A stretch of DNA of 30,507 bases from a virus, in IMG/VR virus record IMGVR_UViG_3300046533_000460, positions 1 through 30,507 of that record, one strand, 5' to 3'. The translations under genes and the position numbers were made by a program. A model generated the notes under the pieces. That model ran no database searches. It was not told the DNA's origin and worked only from the letters and a program-made list of their open reading frames with translations. Every line of letters begins with the position of its first letter. Position 1 is the first letter of the stretch. This document shows, piece by piece, positions 24,601 through 30,507 of this stretch.

Positions 24601-26235
24601 ATGAAGTTTCAATATCGCAAGGCCATTGCCTTGCTTCACCTGACCACTGCGCTGACGGTCTTGCTCGCTACCCAAAGTATCGGAGCATTTTTCGCGGTGT
24701 GGCTGGTCAACCCGTTGCTGACACAGCAACTCGGCGTGTCGTACAACAAGATTAACGTCCTGACGTACGCCAACGAGGTAGCGATGAACCCCAAGGCCGC
24801 AGAGGAGCTTTGGGTTAAACGCATCCTTATGGGCGCCGAGCAAGCCAATGTGTTTAGTGACGAAATGATCGGTGGTCCCGGCTCGAGCAAACCGTTCATC
24901 CAATACGACGATCTATCGAAGGTCGATGGCAACACCATCAACATTCCGACAGTCGCTCCGTTGGGTGGGCCTGGTGCGCAGGGTGAAGGCGACCGAAGCG
25001 GCAACGAAGAAAAACTCCGCATCGGCGGCTTCCCGTGCAAGATCGGGCGCCAATGGTTCGGTATCGGTATCACTGACGTTGCCCAAGAGGAAACCGTAGT
25101 CGGCTCCCAGTGGGATAACCTGTCCAACAAGCTGCTTCGCGCGCGACTTGGCCGGAAAATCTCCGAGGATCTGATGATGGGGCTGATTCAAGCCGCCAAG
25201 ACTAGCGGCATCAACATGGTTCGCCCGAATTTCAAGGGTGGGCGCGACCTGCTCAAATCGGCTGACGTAATGAGCACCAACACGATCACCAAGAGCGGGC
25301 TGGTTCTCTCCGGACTCGGCGGTAAACCCGTTGGGACCATCAAGAACGACGCGGGCGGTTTCGTTGAGCAGTTCCTGTTCTTCGGGACGCAGTTTGCGTT
25401 CGCTCCGCTTGGAAGTGAATCGGCCTACTTGCAGGCGTTGCAGTACGCGGAGAACCGCGGCAAAGGCAACCCGATCTTCCGAGGGGATTTTGTGGATTGG
25501 AACGGCCACGGTATTTACCGCTGGTACGTCCGAGATCACGAAGCCTACGGTCCAGTCGGGTCAGTGATTCAACCGCGCGCCTTCTTGGGTGCGGCGATCC
25601 CTGCCGACAACAACGCCTACGACATCACCGGTGGTGGTGACGCGACAGGCGCGGCGCTGGTACCTGCTCCCAACTACTTCGAGGCATTCAGTAATGCCCC
25701 GTGGACGTACACCAATGGGAATACGGTTGCCGCCGACACAACGACCGTGCGCTACGTGGCGATTTACAATCTGACCGGCGCTAACGCCGGCAAGATCGGC
25801 CTCTACACCTACACGGTGAACAACGGCAACAAGCTCACAATGGCGAGCAGGCTGCGCGCGGCTGCTGCTGGTATCGCAGTCACGACCTTCCCTGGTTCTG
25901 GAATCACTTGGAACGTAGCCCCGTGGCTATTGGCGAATCTCACCGATTCGCACCCTGTAGGTTCGCTCGTTATCGAGGTCAACAGCTTCGGAGTTCCGTT
26001 CTGTTACACCCTCGGTCTTGGCGAAATGGCTGGCATCTGCGGTTACGGTTCACTCAAGGGACGCAACGCTCGCGCCGCGCGCACCGAGGAACACCGCAAC
26101 CACGGCATGGATCACGGTATCGGTGTGGAAACCGTGTTCGGCAGTTGTGCGACACAGAGGGCGGATAGCAAATATCCCAACTTCGTCGTGATCGAGCACG
26201 CTTATCCGGCTGACGGATTCCCGACAGTCACCTAA
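24601..26235 (+). CDS. Major capsid protein, N4 gp56-like
   Basis: 544 residues. The block NTINIPTVAPLGGPGAQGEG, then DRSGNEEKLRIGG and QWFGIGITD, is the N-terminal signature I associate with the N4 gp56 (DUF4043-like) capsid family. In that family GDtitIp is followed by gdgtl-GnEE-L and a strand ending in I/V-Q. The body ends with repeated aromatic and glycine strands (VFGSCATQRADSKYPNFVVI). A perfect Shine-Dalgarno fixes the start, so the first 40 residues belong to the protein: RKAIALLHLTTALTVLLATQ, then SIGAFFAVWLVNPLL, a hydrophobic signal-like stretch. That is unusual for a capsid protein and may be removed in assembly. The protein is longer than many family members; an inserted region at about 345-440 (Thr/Gly/Asn-rich) looks like a surface domain. 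Confidence 0.75.
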   Translation: MKFQYRKAIALLHLTTALTVLLATQSIGAFFAVWLVNPLLTQQLGVSYNKINVLTYANEVAMNPKAAEELWVKRILMGAEQANVFSDEMIGGPGSSKPFIQYDDLSKVDGNTINIPTVAPLGGPGAQGEGDRSGNEEKLRIGGFPCKIGRQWFGIGITDVAQEETVVGSQWDNLSNKLLRARLGRKISEDLMMGLIQAAKTSGINMVRPNFKGGRDLLKSADVMSTNTITKSGLVLSGLGGKPVGTIKNDAGGFVEQFLFFGTQFAFAPLGSESAYLQALQYAENRGKGNPIFRGDFVDWNGHGIYRWYVRDHEAYGPVGSVIQPRAFLGAAIPADNNAYDITGGGDATGAALVPAPNYFEAFSNAPWTYTNGNTVAADTTTVRYVAIYNLTGANAGKIGLYTYTVNNGNKLTMASRLRAAAAGIAVTTFPGSGITWNVAPWLLANLTDSHPVGSLVIEVNSFGVPFCYTLGLGEMAGICGYGSLKGRNARAARTEEHRNHGMDHGIGVETVFGSCATQRADSKYPNFVVIEHAYPADGFPTVT

Positions 26236-26265
26236 ACGCAGCAACCACAGGAAGGAGTATTTCAA

Positions 26266-26802
26266 ATGAATCACAAAAAACTGACCGATGACGAGTACAA
26301 CGCGATGACAGTTCCCGAGCTGCGGGATCTCGCGGAGGAACGCGGCATCGACGTACCTTCGAGCGCCACCAAAGCGGAGATCATCGCGGCGTTAAAGGGC
26401 GGGAAAGCGTCGAAAGACGCTGGGGCCGACGACGCCGCGGAGGACGAGCGCAACAAAGCAGGAGCCAAAGAAGTCGAAGCGCAGATCAATGCGGCTGCGT
26501 GGGAGGACTTCGAGGATCCTGTCATTGACGGCAGTAAGCCGGTCATTGACCAGACGACACCGACCAACGTGGTCACGATCCTAGTGTTCGACGGCAGTAA
26601 CGTGCCGACGATGCCGGAGGACGGCAAGGATTACGACCATCTGGTGTTCGTCCAGAGCGGTCGCTCGCAGGAGTTTCTGCTTCCTGAGCCTGCCAAACGA
26701 AAGTTCGTGCAGGACAGGACTGGGCAGATCTTCTACAACTCGCACGGGGTTGCGGGTAACGACGAGTTCAAGCCGGTCGACATTGTCGCTCTTGGCACAT
26801 GA
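26266..26802 (+). CDS. SAP/HeH-like domain protein, possible capsid decoration protein
   Basis: 178 residues with a good site (AAGGAG at 26252-26257, eight bases before the ATG). Residues 5-46 (LTDDEYNAMTVPELRDLAEE, then RGIDVPSSATKAEIIAALKG) form a helix-extended loop-helix of the SAP/HeH/Rho-N type. A charged hinge follows. The C-terminal 90 residues are strand-rich and end in LVFVQSGRSQEFLLPEPAKR, then KFVQDRTGQIFY. That part is paralogous to the next gene. Position right after the capsid gene suggests a capsid-binding or decoration protein, but I know no named family for the C-terminal part. It overlaps the next gene by four bases (ATGA). Confidence 0.6.
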   Translation: MNHKKLTDDEYNAMTVPELRDLAEERGIDVPSSATKAEIIAALKGGKASKDAGADDAAEDERNKAGAKEVEAQINAAAWEDFEDPVIDGSKPVIDQTTPTNVVTILVFDGSNVPTMPEDGKDYDHLVFVQSGRSQEFLLPEPAKRKFVQDRTGQIFYNSHGVAGNDEFKPVDIVALGT

Positions 26803-27128
26803 ACAAAGACTTCCAACCGCCCAATTACGAGCAGCCGATCCTGAACATTGTCGATAAGGCTCCTGTTCACGTAGTTCTTGTCTACGGGGAAATAGTGAGC
26901 GCGACTTTTGATCAGGCGAAGGGCAAACCACCGGAACCACCGGGACAGGAAAAGAAAAACGATCCTGTTCTGGTTTTCGCCCAAAGCGGGCGATCGGGGG
27001 ATTTGTTCGTGATTGAGGCGGCCAGTCGCAAGTTCTGCCAAGACGAAACAGGTCAAATTTGGTACGCAGTCGGCGGGTTTATGTCGTGGGAAGGGCGCAA
27101 GCCGATTGACATTAATCCGTTGGCGAGG
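26641..27128 (+). repeat. Tandem paralogous domain shared by two adjacent genes
   Basis: The segment at 26641-26796 (gene at 26266) and that at 26970-27128 (gene at 26799) encode related domains: LVF-(V/A)-QSGRS, then R-K-F-x-QD-x-TGQI-(F/W)-Y and KP-(V/I)-DI. About half of some 48 aligned residues agree by hand. This is a likely gene duplication. Confidence 0.75.
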
Positions 27129-27143
27129 AATGTCGGAACGTAG
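26799..27143 (+). CDS. Paralogue of the preceding C-terminal domain, possible capsid accessory
   Basis: 114 residues, starting inside the previous stop (ATGA). It lacks the N-terminal SAP/HeH-like part. After NKDFQPPNYEQPILN and a strand (APVHVVLVYGEIVSATFD) it has LVFAQSGRSGDLFVIEAASR, then KFCQDETGQIWY and KPIDINPLA. It is clearly related to its neighbour. A strand-rich small protein placed just after the capsid gene could be a decoration or head-completion protein. The role is inferred. Confidence 0.6.
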   Translation: MNKDFQPPNYEQPILNIVDKAPVHVVLVYGEIVSATFDQAKGKPPEPPGQEKKNDPVLVFAQSGRSGDLFVIEAASRKFCQDETGQIWYAVGGFMSWEGRKPIDINPLARNVGT

Positions 27144-27170
27144 AGGTTAAGGCACAGAAATGACCATAGG

Positions 27171-27207
27171 GGGCGGTCGGGCTCGACACCTGACCGCCCT
27201 TCTGTTA
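27171..27207 (+). terminator. Rho-independent terminator
   Basis: GGGCGGTCGGG (27171-27181) pairs with CCTGACCGCCC (27189-27199), eleven pairs with one G-U and a seven-base loop, followed by TTCTGTT. It sits just after the capsid accessory gene, where a stop or drop in transcription after high capsid expression is typical. The T tract is broken by C and G, so it may be leaky. Confidence 0.72.
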
Positions 27208-27216
27208 TCAGGGGCA

Positions 27217-27606
27217 ATGCATCGAGTAAGGTTAATCAATCGTGCCGCTTCGCATGGACAAACGGGGTTCCCTGTGTGCGGCATCAGCACAAAAAACTAC
27301 GGTCAATCGGCGCTGCGACCGGAGTTCAACGGGTTCGTATTTGAAATGTCGCTGGAGGATTACGACCGCGACAAATTCGATCTGATCGGAAATCCCGATT
27401 ACCAGCAACAGTGGGTTCCGGAGTTTATCGAAGTGCAGGCCGCGGTCGCGCCGGAGTCGGAAGAACCAATTAGAGATCCCGAGTTGGTCGCGATCAATAC
27501 GCTTCGCAAAGAGAAGTCGCTCAGGGAACGGGCGAAGGCCGCTGGCGTGTGGAAAAAAGGCATGACCGAGGAGCAAATCAAGGAAGCTCTCGGCTTTCCT
27601 GATTGA
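27217..27606 (+). CDS. Small phage protein of unknown function
   Basis: 129 residues from the ATG at 27217. An in-frame ATG at 27160 lies before the terminator stem and would add 19 residues read straight through the hairpin, so I reject it. AGGGG lies two bases before the chosen ATG, closer than ideal. N-terminal part: VRLINRAASHGQTGFP, then FNGFVFEMSLEDYDRDKFDL. The C-terminus is a helical tail (LRERAKAAGVWKKGMTEEQI) like a HeH or LEM-type unit. No named family recognised. It lies between the capsid and neck genes. Confidence 0.6.
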   Translation: MHRVRLINRAASHGQTGFPVCGISTKNYGQSALRPEFNGFVFEMSLEDYDRDKFDLIGNPDYQQQWVPEFIEVQAAVAPESEEPIRDPELVAINTLRKEKSLRERAKAAGVWKKGMTEEQIKEALGFPD

Positions 27607-27639
27607 CAGAACGCTGCGCTTTAGGCAAGGCGCTCCGGC
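27607..27639 (+). promoter_or_regulatory. Leader element copy 5
   Basis: GGCAAGGCGCTCCGGC (27624-27639) abuts the ATG at 27640. Relative to copy 4 it differs at three of sixteen positions. Unlike the others it has no long T tract upstream. AAGG within it can act as a Shine-Dalgarno nine bases from the start. Confidence 0.45.
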
Positions 27640-28641
27640 ATGACGGTTCAAGAAGTCGTGCTGGATTTGCTTTCCTACGCAAACATTTACGGGTTCGAGC
27701 TGGGCGGGACCGACAAGGGCGAGGACGAAGGCGAGGTCGTTAAGGGCGTTGCCGCGGTCAATCAATCGCTCGAACTGATCTTCCTCGATGGCCCTGAGTC
27801 GCTCAAATACGACTCGCGCAGTTCGTTCCTCAATGTTCCGACTACAATCACGCTCAATCTGACGCAAGGGCAGAACACCGCCACGATGCTGGGCAATTTC
27901 GCGCCGTGGATGCGCGGCTGCTCAGTGCGGATCGACGGTGACGCGATCCTCAACCGGATTAAGGACGCCGTGTTCGACAACCAAGTGCCGGGTGAAACGA
28001 TTTTTACCTTGCTGCGCGCGTACACCGGAGCCACCGGAGCGCACACCGGCACGGTGTATTCGGATTCCCTGCTACTGGATGCCGACGTCATGGCGGTTCT
28101 TGAGCCGGTTACGCTCGCGCCGAACACCAGGCTGCATCCCGCACAGACCAAAGGCGAGTTCATGGGATCGCAGTATTGGCGCGTCCTTGGCGGCTCCCGT
28201 AACGCTTGGTGCTATATCCTTCCGTGGTACACGACTTGGGAGAAAACCGCTGGCGTCCCTCAGCAGTATCGCGTCGAGCAGATGCAGGACACCGCGCGTA
28301 AGGGTGGCGGCTCACTGTATTTGGGCCTCAACCCCATGCCTACGCAACTAGGCAACGTGAACTATGACATTTATCGCAAGCCGGTCCCGATCGATCGCAC
28401 CATGATGAACGAGGAAGGTGGCAACGATCCGGCTATTGATATTCCGTGCCTGCCACCGGACATGATCGAATCCTTCCTGCTCCCGTTTGCCCGCTGGAAG
28501 TATGTGTCCGCGCATCCCAACGTCCAGAACAGGGAGATCCGCGCCTCGCTCAAGAGCGAATACGACGAGGCCGTGCAACGGCTCCGCAACGGCGCATCGT
28601 TGACGCCGCAACTCAACATCACTCGCGCCAGATACCTGTGA
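27640..28641 (+). CDS. Virion structural protein, putative neck or head-tail connector
   Basis: 333 residues. It starts MTVQEVVLDLLSYANIYGFE and has a helical N-terminal part (VVKGVAAVNQSLELIFLDGP). Strands follow (LNVPTTITLNLTQGQNTATM and SVRIDGDAILNRI), then a mixed region with the W-rich YWRVLGGSRNAWCYILPWYT and GGGSLYLGLNPMPT, and a helical C-terminus (PFARWKYVSAHPNVQNREIR). The helical N-terminus with a tail-type beta body, and the place after the capsid genes, suggest a neck or tail-tube-A-like adaptor. I cannot name a family from sequence alone. It ends one base before the next ATG. Confidence 0.5.
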   Translation: MTVQEVVLDLLSYANIYGFELGGTDKGEDEGEVVKGVAAVNQSLELIFLDGPESLKYDSRSSFLNVPTTITLNLTQGQNTATMLGNFAPWMRGCSVRIDGDAILNRIKDAVFDNQVPGETIFTLLRAYTGATGAHTGTVYSDSLLLDADVMAVLEPVTLAPNTRLHPAQTKGEFMGSQYWRVLGGSRNAWCYILPWYTTWEKTAGVPQQYRVEQMQDTARKGGGSLYLGLNPMPTQLGNVNYDIYRKPVPIDRTMMNEEGGNDPAIDIPCLPPDMIESFLLPFARWKYVSAHPNVQNREIRASLKSEYDEAVQRLRNGASLTPQLNITRARYL

Positions 28642-28642
28642 C

Positions 28643-30507
28643 ATGGGCGTTAAACGAGGCCGCGGGGATAGAGTCAGCTCGGACGCAACCTATCACAAGA
28701 GTTTAGGTTCCCCCCAGCTCACCCCGCAAAAGTTTCGGCGCCAGTTAAAGACCACAGTCCTTACCGGCCCCGCGCCGGCCGATTACCGGTTCCCGAGCGG
28801 ACTAACTGGGGATCAGGTCATGGTGGATCTGCGCCAGAACACCGGCCAGTACGAAGGCGCCACGCTCCAGACGATCGAGGAACAACTCTTGACCGGCAAC
28901 GATCTGGTCAGCTACAAGCGCACACAGGATGCGCAGACCGAGTTGATCCACGAGAAGCTGGTAAACGAAACGGATCCACCGCCCGCGCTCTCGGCCTTGG
29001 TGACCACGATGAGCCAAGAGGCGCTGGGTGACGGCAAATCGCTCCTCACCTACGGCGTTGTTCCTTATGTGTTTCCCAATCAGCGGTGGGAAATCAATCG
29101 GCCCTTCGGGATACCGCACGAGTTCGATTTCTTCATTCCCGAGCAGTCCTACACCTTCACCGAGGCTGGCGTAGCTGGCCCGATCACCCTGCCGCTACCA
29201 CCGGGAGTCACTTCGGAGAGCGATGAGCAAATTGATGTTTACCGTCATCGGCTCAAAACCGGCACCCAAAACATTTTCGGAGCTGGCGTCTTGCCGATCA
29301 CGATTACCGGCAGTCGCACGACCAAGGATAAACAGGTCGAGCACATCGAGAAAACGCTTCAACTCACTTCGCACGATCCGACTCCACCGACGGCGCTCCT
29401 TGACGTTACGTGGCAGGACCTTGGCTTCGGAGCGGCCCTTGAGGAACACGACTTCGTGGACTTCCTCTTTACGCAGGAAACCTACGACAAAGAGATAACC
29501 GACGTTATCCCGCACAAGTTCAAGGCGCTCGTGCCGATCCAGACCAGTTCGGCGGTATCGGTAGGAACCGCAGGGCCACCAGTGAAGCTGGACGGCGACC
29601 TCAAACGCACCAGCGAGCAGGTGAACGTCTTTGTGGTCAAGAACACCCGGCAATACCGCGACGTCACGGTTCTGCCGGTGCAGTTGATCGACTACAAACT
29701 GACCGGAAAATTACAGGTGTCGACGGTGACCAACCGGATCGCGCTCGGTCTGCAAACCATCACGCCGAACGAGCTGACCATCGACGCTTCAGTGGATAAC
29801 CTTGGGAACAACACTTCGGTCAGGAGCGTTGAGGCCGTGGACACGCTATTCCCCGAGGAGAGCTTCGGCAAAACGATCCCTGACATTATCCCTGAGAAGT
29901 TCCGCGTCGTAGTGCCGACTAAGCGCCACGAGCTGCTAGTGGCCGATACGAGCGCCAATGATCGCGCTCTAATAACTGGCGAGCTCAGTTACACCAGCGA
30001 TCAGGTGAACGCTTTTGTGGTGAAGGAAACCAGCACCTTCCGCGATGTGACGTCGCTTCCGGTGTCGCTGCCTGGATACCGGATGACCGCGCAACAGCAG
30101 GTGGCCGATGTAATCGCCACGCTCGCCACGGGGTTGCAATCGATCACGCCGACACCGCTCACGGTTGAATCGGAAGTCGAAAACTTAGGCAATAACCTGT
30201 CGCTCAAAACCGAGTCCACGGTTCCTTTCGTGTTCCCTGACGACAGCTACACCAAGTCGATCCTCAACCTGATCCCCGAGAAGTTGCGGGCAGCGATCCC
30301 GCTTACTGAATCGATCATCGAGTCACAAATTCCACCGGACGTTTCGACTAACCCGACGCTGCTTCCGGGTGAGTTTGAACGCACCGAGAAGCGAATAGCG
30401 ATCTGGAAAAAGCGAATTTCCATTAAGAAACTCGGCACGATCAGTGTGCCGGTGACGGTGATTGATCAGGGATTCACCAGCGAGAACGGCGGCGATCTGA
30501 CGACGAT
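28643..30507 (+). CDS. Repeat-built virion or tail protein, 3'-truncated by window edge
   Basis: The frame is open from the ATG at 28643 to the last base (621 codons and two bases), with no stop. It starts MGVKRGRGDRVSSDATYHKS. From about residue 70 on it is a tandem series of roughly 127-132-residue units. Each has a segment like (S/T)-(D/E)-QVN-x-FVVK-(N/E)-T-x-x-(Y/F)-RDVT-x-LPV, then E-x-x-NLGNN-x-S, and ends FP-(E/D)-(E/D)-S-(F/Y)-x-K-x-I-x-x-x-IPEK. Strand-rich tandem modules suggest a tail, fibre or surface structural protein. No enzyme motif seen. It starts one base after the previous stop. Confidence 0.6.
   Translation, partial: MGVKRGRGDRVSSDATYHKSLGSPQLTPQKFRRQLKTTVLTGPAPADYRFPSGLTGDQVMVDLRQNTGQYEGATLQTIEEQLLTGNDLVSYKRTQDAQTELIHEKLVNETDPPPALSALVTTMSQEALGDGKSLLTYGVVPYVFPNQRWEINRPFGIPHEFDFFIPEQSYTFTEAGVAGPITLPLPPGVTSESDEQIDVYRHRLKTGTQNIFGAGVLPITITGSRTTKDKQVEHIEKTLQLTSHDPTPPTALLDVTWQDLGFGAALEEHDFVDFLFTQETYDKEITDVIPHKFKALVPIQTSSAVSVGTAGPPVKLDGDLKRTSEQVNVFVVKNTRQYRDVTVLPVQLIDYKLTGKLQVSTVTNRIALGLQTITPNELTIDASVDNLGNNTSVRSVEAVDTLFPEESFGKTIPDIIPEKFRVVVPTKRHELLVADTSANDRALITGELSYTSDQVNAFVVKETSTFRDVTSLPVSLPGYRMTAQQQVADVIATLATGLQSITPTPLTVESEVENLGNNLSLKTESTVPFVFPDDSYTKSILNLIPEKLRAAIPLTESIIESQIPPDVSTNPTLLPGEFERTEKRIAIWKKRISIKKLGTISVPVTVIDQGFTSENGGDLTT
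28928..30507 (+). repeat. Tandem protein repeats of about 130 residues
   Basis: The unit-end anchors YVFPN (29072), FLFTQE (29468), LFPEES (29849) and VFPDDS (30233) are spaced 396, 381 and 384 bases. Matching inner pairs such as DAQTELIHEKL (28928) and DKQVEHIEKTL (29327) support the same period. The repeat continues to the window end. It is diverged at DNA level, so it is old. Confidence 0.78.

Noticed and set aside
27160-27216. Upstream ATG extension of the gene at 27217
   Set aside because: It would translate straight through a strong terminator hairpin and adds a Gly/Arg/Leu peptide encoded by the stem.
1-30507. tRNA genes, CRISPR arrays, insertion sequences, integrase or attachment sites
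   Set aside because: I looked for cloverleaf-like ends with CCA, regular short direct repeats with spacers, transposase motifs (DDE-type) and tyrosine or serine recombinase motifs and saw none. This is reading by eye, not a search.

Overview
This window looks like the packaging, structural and lysis part of a tailed double-stranded DNA phage (Caudoviricetes-like) or prophage. Every credible gene is on the + strand, gaps are short, and several stop and start codons overlap (GTGA, ATGA, TTGA). The base composition is GC-rich by eye. No gene identifies the host. The amidase endolysin shows only that the host has peptidoglycan, and the runs of 12 and 7 prolines imply a host with EF-P. I ran no database searches; family names come from recognising motifs.

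Layout. 1-582: C-terminal end of the terminase large subunit, cut by the window edge. 634-1965: disordered Pro/Ala/Gly-rich protein. 1967-18139: one giant gene of 5390 codons, more than half the window. It is a polyvalent, DarB-like protein. In order it holds a GNID-type phage domain, a glycine-rich membrane-active-looking segment, a degenerate zincin-like domain, a helix-turn-helix segment, a TGT/DpdA-like domain, an N6-adenine methyltransferase, a Strawberry-notch-like SF2 helicase, and a long C-terminal phage domain with one membrane helix. 18142-20640: portal. 20637-21300: two small genes, the second an Acb2/Tad1-like cyclic-nucleotide sponge. 21420-23170: putative holin, a small protein, an amidase endolysin and a YegP/DUF1508-like miniprotein. 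23455-27143: scaffold-like protein, N4 gp56-like major capsid protein and two paralogous small proteins, possibly decoration proteins. 27217-30507: a small protein, a probable neck or virion protein, and a protein built from about 130-residue tandem repeats that runs off the end.

How the genes may work together: terminase, portal, scaffold and capsid build and fill the head. By analogy with P1 DarB and other polyvalent proteins, the giant protein is probably packaged and delivered with the DNA, where its methyltransferase, helicase and TGT-like domains could protect incoming DNA. The Acb2-like protein would blunt CBASS or Thoeris signalling. The amidase and membrane protein would end the infection.

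Main unexpected observations: (i) several disordered linkers of the giant protein are overprinted in the +1 frame by small ORFs, two with near-perfect Shine-Dalgarno sites; (ii) a recurring MAS-x-P peptide sits at domain boundaries of the giant protein, with LM or IM before it, and matches the protein's own N-terminus; (iii) a TGT/DpdA-like domain lies in the same chain as the methyltransferase and helicase; (iv) five gene starts share a leader of the form GGCARRG-CGC-(C/T)NNGGC directly before the start codon; (v) the capsid protein has a hydrophobic, signal-like N-terminus fixed by an unambiguous ribosome binding site.
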